Shown: piece by piece, positions 33,137-41,933 of the stretch
How the letters are laid out: each line of letters starts with the position of its first letter
Numbering within the stretch: position 1 is the stretch's first letter
Source: an uncultured Muribaculaceae bacterium
GTDB lineage: Bacteria > Bacteroidota > Bacteroidia > Bacteroidales > Muribaculaceae
Direction: 5' to 3'
DNA: 50,422 nucleotides
Assembly (NCBI GenBank): GCA_910583775.1
Contig: CAJTYD010000009.1
Span: 1 to 50,422 of the forward strand
The notes under the pieces: model-generated
What the model saw: the letters and a program-made list of their open reading frames with translations, nothing else
What the model was told of the DNA's origin: nothing
The model's database searches: none
Program-made: the position numbers and the translations under genes

Positions 33137-35295
33137 TCTTTGGTTGCTTTCTTGGTTGTAGCTTTCTTGGTTGTAGCTTTCTTAGTCGTTGTTTTTTTAG
33201 TCGCCGGTTTCTTGGCCGCCGTCTTCTTAGGCTCGGCGGCCTTCTTCGCGGCTGCAACCTTTGCCTTGGGCGCGGGTTTTGGTTTCACCATTCTGAGCAC
33301 CTGGGCAGTGCGCGCAGGCAGATAGAGCTTGAGCCATCCCTTGCCGGAGGGGGAGTAGAGCGGATCAGGCTGTGTGAAATGATGCACGTGGTCGTTGATG
33401 TTGCCGAATCCTCCAAACTGCAGGCTGTCGCTGTCGAGTACGTCTTCGTATTCTCCGGCCGGAGCTAAGAAGCCGTAGTCGGTAAACGACTTCATCGGGT
33501 TCCAGTTGAATACGAAGATAAGGTCGCCGCGGCGGAACGCCAGAACCTGGTCGTCGTCCTTCTCCCAGAGTTTGTCGACCGGGAGCGCCTGGAAGTTGTA
33601 GTCTTTGGAGATGAGTTCGATCATGGCGTTGTCGAAACTGTTGAGGAACTTGTATTTAAGATCCTCGCGGTCTACGAGATCCCACTGGCGGCGTGCGTAC
33701 TTGTAGCTCCAGCCGTTTCCTTCGCGCGGGAAGTCGATCCATTCGGGATGGCCGAACTCGTTACCCATGAAGTTGAGATAGCCTCCGTTGATGGTGGCGA
33801 GCGTCACGAGACGGATCATCTTGTGGAGCGCCATTCCGCGGGTGACGACGCCGTTGTCGTCGTTCACCATCATGTGCCAGTACATCTCCTTGTCGATGAG
33901 GCGGAAGATGATGGTCTTGTCGCCTACGAGCGCCTGATCGTGGCTCTCGCAGTAGGAGATTGTCTTTTCGTCGGCGCGGCGGTTGGTAAGCTCCCAGAAT
34001 ATCGACGTCGGGTGCCAGTCCTCGTCTTTCTTCTCCTTTATCATCTTGATCCAGTAGTCGGGGATACCCATGGCCATACGGTAGTCGAATCCGAGACCGC
34101 CGTCCTCGAACTTGATCGCCAGCCCCGGCATTCCGCTCATCTCCTCGGCGATTGTGATCGCCTTCGGATTGACCTCGTGGATGAGGATGTTGGCGAGGGT
34201 GAGATAGACGATGGCGTTGGTGTCCTGGTTGCCGTCGTAATAGTCGCCGTAGTTGCTGAAGGCCTTGCCTAAGCCGTGGTCGTAATAGAGCATCGAGGTC
34301 ACGCCGTCGAAACGGAAGCCGTCGAACTTGTATTCCTCAAGCCAGAACTTGCAGTTGGAGAGGAGGAAGTGGAGCACTGAGTTCTTGCCGTAGTCGAAGA
34401 GCAGGGAGTCCCAGGCGGGATGCTCGCGGCGATGGTCGCCGTAGAAATAGAGGTCGTAGGAGCCGTCGAGGCGGCCGAGACCCTCCACTTCGTTCTTTAC
34501 GGCGTGGGAGTGGACGATATCCATGATAACGGCGATTCCGCGCTCGTGGGCATCGTCGATGAGGCGCTTCAGGTCGTCGGGGGTGCCGAAGCGTGACGAG
34601 GCGGCGTAGAAGCTGCTCACGTGGTATCCGAACGATCCGTAGTAGGGATGCTCCTGGATGGCCATTATCTGGATGGCGTTATAACCGTCCCTGGCGATGC
34701 GGGGGAGCGTCTTTGTGCGGAATTCCTCGTATGAGCCGACGCCTTCCTCCTCCTGGGCCATACCGATATGGCACTCATAGATGAGCAGAGGCTTGGTGTC
34801 GGGCGTGAATTTCTTTACCTTGAACTGATACGGGTGCTCGGGAGCGTAGACCTCTGCGGAGAAAATCTTCGTGTCGGGATCCTGCACGACACGGCGGGCG
34901 TATGCGGGGATGCGCTCTCCTTCTCCGCCGTCCCAGAAGACGCGCATTTTGTAGAGATCGCCGTTATGGATGAAATCGGCGGGGAAACGTCCTTCCCAGT
35001 TGCCTCCTTCCAGACGGGTGAGGCTGTATCTTTCGTCGTCCTGCCAGTTTGTGAACGTGCCGAAGAGCAGAATCTTTGTCGCGTGGGGGGCATACTCGCG
35101 GAATACCCAGGTGCCGTCTTTCTCGCGGTGGAGTCCGAAATAGTTGTATGCGTTGGCGAATTTGTCGAGAGAGCCGCCGGTATTGGCGGTGAGTTCCTCC
35201 ATTTTTCTGATCACGTCCTGATGACGTCCCTCGATTGCGTCGGCGTATGGCTCGAGCCAGGGGTCATTGCGCAGGATAGAGAGTTGCTTTTTCAT
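33133..35295 (-). CDS. glgB: 1,4-alpha-glucan branching enzyme, eukaryote type, with Lys/Ala-rich tail
   Basis: A 720-residue GH13 enzyme. A CBM48-like N-terminal domain (VFREYAPHATKILLFGTFTN, about 64-85) leads to the (beta/alpha)8 core: LIYECHIGM, DIVHSHAVKN, the nucleophile Asp in FDGFRFDGVTSMLY, the acid/base Glu in TIAEEMSGMPG, and SHDQALVGDK. These match the eukaryote-like GlgB subfamily. The last 55 or so residues are a histone-H1-like tract of repeated KKATT/KKA, coded by 15-bp repeats (about 33136-33260) and unrelated to the enzyme core. The start at 35295 matches the family; a longer frame to 35382 does not. Confidence 0.94.
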   Translation of the reverse strand: MKKQLSILRNDPWLEPYADAIEGRHQDVIRKMEELTANTGGSLDKFANAYNYFGLHREKDGTWVFREYAPHATKILLFGTFTNWQDDERYSLTRLEGGNWEGRFPADFIHNGDLYKMRVFWDGGEGERIPAYARRVVQDPDTKIFSAEVYAPEHPYQFKVKKFTPDTKPLLIYECHIGMAQEEEGVGSYEEFRTKTLPRIARDGYNAIQIMAIQEHPYYGSFGYHVSSFYAASSRFGTPDDLKRLIDDAHERGIAVIMDIVHSHAVKNEVEGLGRLDGSYDLYFYGDHRREHPAWDSLLFDYGKNSVLHFLLSNCKFWLEEYKFDGFRFDGVTSMLYYDHGLGKAFSNYGDYYDGNQDTNAIVYLTLANILIHEVNPKAITIAEEMSGMPGLAIKFEDGGLGFDYRMAMGIPDYWIKMIKEKKDEDWHPTSIFWELTNRRADEKTISYCESHDQALVGDKTIIFRLIDKEMYWHMMVNDDNGVVTRGMALHKMIRLVTLATINGGYLNFMGNEFGHPEWIDFPREGNGWSYKYARRQWDLVDREDLKYKFLNSFDNAMIELISKDYNFQALPVDKLWEKDDDQVLAFRRGDLIFVFNWNPMKSFTDYGFLAPAGEYEDVLDSDSLQFGGFGNINDHVHHFTQPDPLYSPSGKGWLKLYLPARTAQVLRMVKPKPAPKAKVAAAKKAAEPKKTAAKKPATKKTTTKKATTKKATTKKATKE

Positions 35296-35387
35296 ATTTA
35301 GGGTTATAATGTAATTTCTATATTTAATTAATTCTAATCTTCCAGTGTGTCCGGGAAGGCTCCCGGAGTTATAACAAAGCATTCGGC

Positions 35388-36974
35388 TTAAGGGTTGGCG
35401 TCGTCAAATTCCCCGGCGTGGAAGCAGTGTTTGATGGTTTCGCGTATCTGCTTGGCTTCCTTTGTGTTGCCGCGGAGGGAATCGAGCGTTCCGGCGATAT
35501 AGTCCTCTTTGGTCTTGTATCCTAAGAGCTGAGGCAGCCCGCAGTCGGCGATCAGCGGCTTGTGGTTGAAGACACGCAGGATGCCTTCGTAGTCGGAATC
35601 CCGGATCATGACGGCGAATTCCTCGCGCAGCCGGTTGTAGTTCTTGCGCGGCTCCAGCTTGTAGATGAGTGTCTTCAGGTGAGTCTCCAGTGCGGTTATG
35701 CAGGAGAACCGGGCGTCGATCTTGGTCTCGACGTCTCGCTTCACCTTGTGGCGCACATGCTGGAGCGCCTGTTCGTCGGCGCGTTGCTTGAACGAATGGC
35801 ACACCTCGCGCTTCACTCTCCTCACTATCTTCTCGGCGTCCCTTCCCCGGCGGCGCGCCATGGCGCGAATCACCGGCTCGAGGAGGAATAGATTCTCCAC
35901 CTCCGCCACGTCGGGCACCATTATCTGCTTGCGGCGCAGGTAGCCGACCTCGATCTCGGTGCGCCGGTCGCGGTCCACGATTCCGCGGCTCCGCAGATGG
36001 TGCATGTATTTGAGGTCGTTGAAGGTGCGTGTGGTCTCGATCACCTTGTTGCATGATCCGAGCGGCCTGACGGTCCAGTCGGAGAATACGAGCGAGTATA
36101 GCTTGGCGTCGATGCTGTGTTGGGCGTCGCCCTCGATGAAGAGCACGGGGCGCCGGCTGCCGGCCAGTTCGACGAAGAGGTCTTCGGAGATCGGCGTGTG
36201 GCTCATCACCTCGTAGTCCCAGCGGTTTCCCTCCGAGTCGAAGCTCTTCACCCAGATGCAGGCGTTGCGAAGGCGCGTGGCCACGAATTCCACATCCACC
36301 GAGTTGTAGACGAAAATGCAGTCGGGGCGTAGCTCCTCGATTGCAGTCCAGAGGTTGGAGATTATGGAATGGTGAATGAACAGGGTGGGGGAGTCGATGA
36401 AGATCACGGCCTCATGGGGGGCGTAAAGCACCGCGGCTATATAGTAAAGCACCGTCTTCTCCCCCTGGCTGAGCTTCGAGGCGTCGATCAGGTCGTCGCC
36501 CGAGGTTGTGGTGAACATCAGGGAGCCGTGGTGACGGCGTATGCGGTTGCCGGGGAAGATTTTTTCCCAGAGGCGGCGTATGATGTCGAGCTTTGTGGAC
36601 TGGAAACGGATATTCCGGTTTCCGGCGGCCATTTTCTCCTTGATGTCGAGCAGCGATTCGAGTTCGTCGGCGAAGATCATGTAGGTGAGCTTGTCGAGCT
36701 CGCTGACGGCGTCGGTGCGCATGTATGTCTGGCGCGTTATCGCCTTGCGGTAGAGGTCGTCGATAGAGCCGGGGCGAGTCGATTCCTCGCGCTCGGGGAA
36801 GGCGGCGGCGAGCGCCGAGAGGCAGAAGGCGCGGTCGCCGTTCAGTTCGGTCATCTCCTCCATGAAACGGGTCTTGCCGGAGCCGTTGGCGCCGATAAGC
36901 GTGATCTGCCGCGCCCCCGATAGATCGGGAGCCGCATTCTTGCCGATCGATGATGGAAGTTTTATCTGTCTCAT
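35388..36974 (-). CDS. AAA/ABC-type ATPase fused to a DUF4435 (TOPRIM-like) domain
   Basis: A 528-residue protein. Walker A is GANGSGKT (28-35), an ABC-like signature LSQGEKT (168-174) precedes a Walker B strand VIFIDSP (190-196). The usual catalytic Glu after the Asp is replaced by Ser (IDSP instead of IDEP). The second half fits DUF4435: VLFIEGD (277-283) and GIVDRDRR (331-338) supply the Glu and D-x-D of a TOPRIM-type nuclease, with EVENLFL near 358. OLD nucleases and the PARIS defence pair (AriA ATPase, AriB DUF4435) share this layout, here on one chain. No partner gene is adjacent. Function is inferred; a housekeeping role is possible. Confidence 0.8.
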   Translation of the reverse strand: MRQIKLPSSIGKNAAPDLSGARQITLIGANGSGKTRFMEEMTELNGDRAFCLSALAAAFPEREESTRPGSIDDLYRKAITRQTYMRTDAVSELDKLTYMIFADELESLLDIKEKMAAGNRNIRFQSTKLDIIRRLWEKIFPGNRIRRHHGSLMFTTTSGDDLIDASKLSQGEKTVLYYIAAVLYAPHEAVIFIDSPTLFIHHSIISNLWTAIEELRPDCIFVYNSVDVEFVATRLRNACIWVKSFDSEGNRWDYEVMSHTPISEDLFVELAGSRRPVLFIEGDAQHSIDAKLYSLVFSDWTVRPLGSCNKVIETTRTFNDLKYMHHLRSRGIVDRDRRTEIEVGYLRRKQIMVPDVAEVENLFLLEPVIRAMARRRGRDAEKIVRRVKREVCHSFKQRADEQALQHVRHKVKRDVETKIDARFSCITALETHLKTLIYKLEPRKNYNRLREEFAVMIRDSDYEGILRVFNHKPLIADCGLPQLLGYKTKEDYIAGTLDSLRGNTKEAKQIRETIKHCFHAGEFDDANP

Positions 36975-37021
36975 GGCAAACCTTGTCCTTTGCTTTGAAT
37001 CGTAAATTTAATAAAAATCCT

Positions 37022-37089
37022 TAACTTTGCAAAATAAAGTAGACTTTAAAATAAATATAGTACACTTAAAAATAAATATAGTACACTTT
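37022..37089 (+). promoter_or_regulatory. ribE promoter -7 box and tandem repeats in its leader
   Basis: TAACTTTG (37022-37029) fits the -7 motif; the -33 element is not clear. Directly after it are three AT-rich repeats: AAAATAAAGTAGACTTT (37031-37047), then a 20-base unit (37048-37067) and a 22-base unit (37068-37089), the last two sharing AAATAAATATAGTACACTT. They lie between promoter and start codon. No FMN riboswitch is seen. Confidence 0.5.
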
Positions 37090-37105
37090 AATATTTGAAG
37101 CAATT

Positions 37106-37714
37106 ATGTTTTCAGGAATAGTTGAGGAGGCTGCCCGCGTGGTGGCGCTGAGAGAGGATAAGGATAATCTGCATATCACGATGAGCTGCTCGTTTGCCGA
37201 CGAACTGCGCATCGACCAGAGCGTGGCGCATAACGGCGTGTGTCTCACGGTGGTGGAGCTGCCGGGCGACGGCACGTATACGGTGACGGCCATCAAGGAG
37301 ACGCTCGAACGCTCGAATCTCGGTGGTCTGAAGGTCGGCGACCTGGTGAACTTAGAGCGCAGTATGATCATGAACGGCCGCCTTGACGGCCACATCGTGC
37401 AGGGTCATGTCGACTGCACCGCTCTCTGCACCGACGTCCGCGAAGCCGACGGCAGCTGGTATTATACGTTCGAATATCCGTTCGACCGCGAGATGGCGAA
37501 GCGCGGCTATTTCACGGTCGACAAAGGTTCGGTTACGGTAAACGGCGTGAGTCTGACGGTCTGCGAGCCGACGGAGAACACGTTCAAGGTAGCGATCATC
37601 CCCTACACGCACGAGCACACCAACTTCTGCCGCATCGAGAAAGGCACGGCCGTCAACATCGAATTCGACATCCTCGGCAAATACTTAGCGAGGCTAAGTA
37701 ATTTTGAATTTTGA
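37106..37714 (+). CDS. ribE: Riboflavin synthase, alpha chain
   Basis: A 202-residue enzyme that converts two 6,7-dimethyl-8-ribityllumazines into riboflavin. It has two homologous lumazine-binding barrels; the first begins MFSGIVEEAARVV and has SVAHNGVCLTVVEL, the second has GSVTVNGVSLTVCEP and ends with a helix for trimer contact. The last codons (NFEF and TGA) fall within a repeat module that continues after the stop, so the C-terminus has been shaped by the repeat. Confidence 0.97.
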   Translation: MFSGIVEEAARVVALREDKDNLHITMSCSFADELRIDQSVAHNGVCLTVVELPGDGTYTVTAIKETLERSNLGGLKVGDLVNLERSMIMNGRLDGHIVQGHVDCTALCTDVREADGSWYYTFEYPFDREMAKRGYFTVDKGSVTVNGVSLTVCEPTENTFKVAIIPYTHEHTNFCRIEKGTAVNIEFDILGKYLARLSNFEF

Positions 37715-38195
37715 ATCATTAGTGGTGCGTTAAAAATACTATTTATGTATATTGCTAATTATCGGTATCTAATCCTCCCGCAAAGGGGCAAGAGGGCCCG
37801 CAAAGGATTCTACCGCAAAGCATTATAGATTGTAGGCGCATCGCTTTGGGATGGTTAAGATGAGGAGATTGCGTCTTCGACTTTTAGAGCTCGCAGAGCC
37901 TGCCGCTAAAACGATGCCGAAAAACATTGCTGAATCCTCCGCGCGTCAGCCCTCGGCGCACTCTAAAAGCCGAAGGCGCACCCTCTGAATTGAGACAAAC
38001 CGGAAACAAAAGCCTTTGCGGGAAAACCTCTGCGGGTCCTCTTGCCCCTCTGCGGGATGGTTCTACATCTGAGTATTAAAGATATGCATCAGATTTTAAA
38101 CTAAACGCACCACTTATGATTTTTAAACAACTGAGTATAAATAATATACTAATAACGTATCTAACGCACCTCTAATGATTCAAAATTCAAAATTA
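37699..38195. repeat. Convergent-gene spacer element, copy II, with 34-bp terminal inverted repeats
   Basis: TAATTTTGAATTTTGAATCA begins the left terminal repeat (37699-37732), matched in reverse at 38162-38195 with one mismatch in 34. The left repeat contains the ribE stop and the right repeat contains the stop of the DUF4923 gene. Inside, 37770-38115 is about 95% identical by eye to copy I (12561-12905), including the CCGCAAAGG-rich inverted arms. A second, inner end motif AACGCACCACT lies near 38104. No gene is visible. Confidence 0.87.
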
Positions 38196-38825
38196 TTTCG
38201 TGAGGGCGAAGCCGACGCAGAGGCCGTCGTAGGAGGAGAGGAGCGACGAGAGGGTCTTCGCCGTCGATAGGTTGGAGTATTTCGCTACCGCGTTGACCAA
38301 CGCGATAAGCTTCGTGGCGTCGAACATCACGTCCATCGTTTTCGATGTCTTCTGCACGTATGTTGTCAGCGTACCGAGGTTCACCTTGCCCGCCGCTTTG
38401 AACTTGAAGAGGAACACTCCCTTCTCCTTCGTGTTGGTGGCCTCTTCGATTGTTCCTTTGAGTTTCATCTTTTTGATGGTCAGTTCAAAGTTGCCGGTTT
38501 GGTCAATCACGAGCTTGGCCCCGGTCAGGCCGTATTTGGTATAATAGGGCTGCAGCTTTTTCTCGATGGCAGTAGCTGCGGCCACGCCCCCCGCTTTTTT
38601 GAGGAAATTGTCGCCCGTGAACGAAATCGCCGGACCGGTCGATGTCCAGTTGCCTGCAAGGTCGGCCACTTTGAGATCGGAGGAGGAGAGGACGCCGCTG
38701 AGGATATCTCCGATCGAAGAACCGCTTCCCTTCTTGAAAATATCTGTAATCGACTGGGCGTTGGTCAAATTAGTACCAGCGATGGTAATTCCGATTAGGA
38801 AGATAATAAGTCTGAATTTGCTCAT
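38193..38825 (-). CDS. DUF4923-family secreted protein
   Basis: A 210-residue protein with a signal peptide (about 1-23, ending NLTNA). The middle VADLAGNWTSTGPAISFTGDNFLKKAGG and LTIKKMKLKGTIEE fit the DUF4923 family of Bacteroidetes, proposed to be lipocalin-like; function unknown. It is convergent with ribE, and its stop codon forms part of the repeat element. The GC of this gene is lower than that of ribE. Confidence 0.8.
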   Translation of the reverse strand: MSKFRLIIFLIGITIAGTNLTNAQSITDIFKKGSGSSIGDILSGVLSSSDLKVADLAGNWTSTGPAISFTGDNFLKKAGGVAAATAIEKKLQPYYTKYGLTGAKLVIDQTGNFELTIKKMKLKGTIEEATNTKEKGVFLFKFKAAGKVNLGTLTTYVQKTSKTMDVMFDATKLIALVNAVAKYSNLSTAKTLSSLLSSYDGLCVGFALTK

Positions 38826-39188
38826 AATAAAATAGATAATTTAGATAATTAGAAAAGCCCGGTGCGGAAAAACAGACAAATAAATTGGCTATTTTGACGC
38901 ATTTCAATAAAATCCGTTTTGGTTTATATGGCTTATTTATGTACAAAATTACTTTAAAATTCTCTAATTTTATAAATTTGATGTAATTTTGTTGCGTGCC
39001 GGAGAAATTGGTTATAGATTTCTGATGAAATTTAAACAGTTTCCAAGAGGCTAATAACAGCATTAACAGCATTAAGGGATGGTAGGAATTGTATTATGAA
39101 GTAATCACATTCTTGAACGCTTTTTATCCGGATTGCTTTGAATACGTATGGTTCATTCTGTCCCTGAACGGTTTCTAACATTCGGAAT
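38826..39188. other. Upstream region of the envelope operon
   Basis: A divergent AT-rich gap between the DUF4923 gene and the DUF4493 operon. Candidate -7 boxes are TAAATTTG (38973-38980) and TAATTTTG (38984-38991). AAATTTAAACAGTTTC (39028-39043) is identical to the right terminal repeat of hairpin element 2. Three 9-bp units (AATAACAGC, ATTAACAGC, ATTAAGGGA; 39053-39079) follow. Nothing coding is seen. Confidence 0.6.
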
Positions 39189-41933
39189 ATGAAACAATTT
39201 TCGATAGGATTGGCGGCCCTTGCTCTTTTCGGCGGCGGCATTTTTACCTCGTGTAGCCAGGAAAGTATATGGGGCGGATCTGATACAGAAGGTAAAATTT
39301 CTTTAAGTCTTGAAACAGACGGAACGGTCAGAGGTTCTACGCGTGCCGATGACACTCAGGCTACAGTGGTGCCCGACCCTTCGGAGTTTTCCATAGCTTT
39401 AAACAATAGTGATGGCTCATTCTCAAAAAAATGGGATAATCTTGAATCGTTCAATAAGGAAACGCAATTCAAGACGGGCGAGTATGTCATCGAGGCTGAG
39501 TATGGCGACCCGGAGAAAGAGGGGTTTGACTCACCTTATTATTATGTGGGTCAGGATGTGACTGTCGTTGCCGGCGAGGATGCTCAGATAAATCTTATCG
39601 CTACCTTGGCCAACGCCATGGTAAGCGTCCGTTTCACGGATGAGTTCAAATCGAATTTTTCGGCTTACAGCACCGCGCTTCGTTCCGAGGGGCACGATTA
39701 TATTGTTCTCGCCCAGGAGGAGACGCGCCCCATCTATGTCTCGCCGTCAAAGATAGAACTCAGTCTGACGATGACCAACCGCGACGGCAAGGAGGTCACC
39801 GTGCAGCCTGCCGGATTTACCGCAGAGGCCAGACACCATTATATTGTGACCATTGGAGTCAACGGAGATGCTTCGCTCGGAAATCTGACGCTTGACATCC
39901 AGTTTACCGAGGACGTGGACTCGGAAGTCATAGAGGTCCCGCTTGGAGAAGAACTCTTCAACGCTCCTCCACCTTTTATTGAGGCCAAGGGTTTTGTTTC
40001 TGACGAGCCGGTGGAGCATATCGAGAGTATGCCATATGAAGATGAGAATCCGAGATTCCAGCTATTTGCGTTTGCCGGTTTCAAGGAGGCTCGTCTTATA
40101 ATCAATTCGACAGGAGATTACACACCTGCTTTCGGTCGGGAGATAGAACTGGTGGCAGCGGATGAGACGCAGAAGTCGCAGGTAACAGGTGCCGGCGTCG
40201 AGGTTACCGGTCTTTTCCGCAACCCCGACAAGATGGCAGTCGTAGGCTTCCGCAAATTCCTTGAGCAACTTCCTCATGGCGAATATGAAATGCTGATGGA
40301 AGTCAAGGATGCCATGACGAGAACAAACGATATCAATGCTCCTGTGAGATTCAAGGTTCTGATAAGTGATCTGAAAGTAGAGATTGTCCCTGTCGGGAAG
40401 ATGAAATTCAACAGTCGCGAACATGATTTCTATGTATTTTCAAATTTCAAGGGAATTGTCAGAGCTGCGAATTTCCGTCGTCTTAATCGGGAGAATACAG
40501 AGGACGCTTTGATTGTGGATGCTGATGCAGCGATATCTGTTGATCCTGCAACAGTCGGCAATGAATATGCCGAGTTTGCATACGGATATAAATGCCATTT
40601 TAAGATTCCCGACAGCGCATTTGTTGGAGCTTTCGGCGTTCAGAAAGACCAGTGCCTGTTGCGCATTTATTATAAAAACGAAACGACACCGAGGGCAAGC
40701 ACTCCTCTTGCTTTGGAATTCCCGAAGTATACTCTTCAGGCAGATGCTATGGCCAGGAAGGTAAAGATAAGGATAATTCCTGAGAATCCGGAAGATCTTG
40801 GTACTATTAAGTCTTGCATAACTTTTTTCTATGGTGATACCGAGACAAATGACAGAAGACTTTTCCCTTTGCGGGGGGATGTCGTCGAGGTACATGAGAT
40901 GATAAGTAACCATGAGTATACTAATGTTACTTCCACTCTAGGTGATGGAATAAATAGAACATCATTCTCTGTACCTGTTCCAGATTTTAAGACAGAGCAG
41001 GAACTTCCGATACCAAATGGAAATTTTGCGCAAACACATCAGACAATTAATGAACAAGATGTGCAGATAGGAGGTAAGTATGAGGTTAAGGTTTTGGGCA
41101 TATCCGGTTCCTATGCCCGCAAATCCTCTATCGTGCGTTCAGAAGCAGATAATTGGGCATCTGTCAATAGCTTTACGTGCTATCCCGGATCTAAAAACAG
41201 GAATACCTGGTTTATGGTACCTTCCACATACGTTGAGAATGGTATTGCAACTATTCGTACTGTCGGGTTTAATCATAATGGTGAGAATATTGCCACATCC
41301 GGAGGTAAAGGTAATACTAATTATTATTGTGAAAATTCTCCTTCGGAGGATAAATTGGCTGTTAGGGCTGGTGAAATGTTTTTAGGGTCATATCTTTGTG
41401 ACAATACTGGTGAACATCGTGAAGAAGGAGTCGATTTCGGCTCAAGGCCTCGGTCTTTAAAATTTTCATATAATTATTCTCCCTTGAATGGAGAAGAAGC
41501 TGAATGTGTCGTCAAGATGTATAAGGGTGAAAAGAATAAAGGGTATGAACTTATATCGGAGACAAGAGCAAAACTTGCTTCTACTTCGGGGGGATGGGTG
41601 GATGAAAAATGGATAGAATTCAATGCATGTCCATTTGATGACGGAACATCAGGCCCTAAAATAACAAAGATTGTTGTTATGTTTATTTCCTCTACAGCAA
41701 AAAATCCTTCATTAAAGTTTCCTACTAAAGAGGATTTGGAGAAAAATGCCGCAGGAGTGGGGTGGGGTAATTTTACAAATCCTCCGAAAATGGCTGCGAA
41801 TGCCTATACTGCTTTTGCATCTGGTTCTGTTTTGCAAGTCAAAAATGTCGAATTTAAATATACCACCCAAGAACATTCTGTAAAAACTAAGGCAGTAAAA
41901 AGTCATAGGGTTTTAAATAAAACAAGAAGATGA
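39189..41933 (+). CDS. DUF4493-like surface lipoprotein with PCMD-like C-terminus
   Basis: A 914-residue lipoprotein (lipobox FTSC, then SQES). Residues 30-250 are a DUF4493-like domain: FKTGEYVIEAEYGD, DSPYYYVGQDVTV and NAMVSVRFTDEF. Two or more beta-rich middle domains follow. The last 300 residues recall the PCMD domain (GVDFGSRPRSLKFSYNYSP), as in two later operon genes. Positions from about 40900 are clearly more AT-rich than the start of the gene, which suggests recombination of the C-terminal part. The Glu after the lipid Cys (C-x-x-E) is shared with the next two lipoproteins and may be a surface-export signal. Binding or adhesion is inferred, not shown. Confidence 0.75.
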   Translation: MKQFSIGLAALALFGGGIFTSCSQESIWGGSDTEGKISLSLETDGTVRGSTRADDTQATVVPDPSEFSIALNNSDGSFSKKWDNLESFNKETQFKTGEYVIEAEYGDPEKEGFDSPYYYVGQDVTVVAGEDAQINLIATLANAMVSVRFTDEFKSNFSAYSTALRSEGHDYIVLAQEETRPIYVSPSKIELSLTMTNRDGKEVTVQPAGFTAEARHHYIVTIGVNGDASLGNLTLDIQFTEDVDSEVIEVPLGEELFNAPPPFIEAKGFVSDEPVEHIESMPYEDENPRFQLFAFAGFKEARLIINSTGDYTPAFGREIELVAADETQKSQVTGAGVEVTGLFRNPDKMAVVGFRKFLEQLPHGEYEMLMEVKDAMTRTNDINAPVRFKVLISDLKVEIVPVGKMKFNSREHDFYVFSNFKGIVRAANFRRLNRENTEDALIVDADAAISVDPATVGNEYAEFAYGYKCHFKIPDSAFVGAFGVQKDQCLLRIYYKNETTPRASTPLALEFPKYTLQADAMARKVKIRIIPENPEDLGTIKSCITFFYGDTETNDRRLFPLRGDVVEVHEMISNHEYTNVTSTLGDGINRTSFSVPVPDFKTEQELPIPNGNFAQTHQTINEQDVQIGGKYEVKVLGISGSYARKSSIVRSEADNWASVNSFTCYPGSKNRNTWFMVPSTYVENGIATIRTVGFNHNGENIATSGGKGNTNYYCENSPSEDKLAVRAGEMFLGSYLCDNTGEHREEGVDFGSRPRSLKFSYNYSPLNGEEAECVVKMYKGEKNKGYELISETRAKLASTSGGWVDEKWIEFNACPFDDGTSGPKITKIVVMFISSTAKNPSLKFPTKEDLEKNAAGVGWGNFTNPPKMAANAYTAFASGSVLQVKNVEFKYTTQEHSVKTKAVKSHRVLNKTRR

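Noticed and set aside
37022..37105. FMN riboswitch upstream of ribE
   Set aside because: The leader is short and AT-rich, and the conserved FMN-aptamer sequence blocks are absent.
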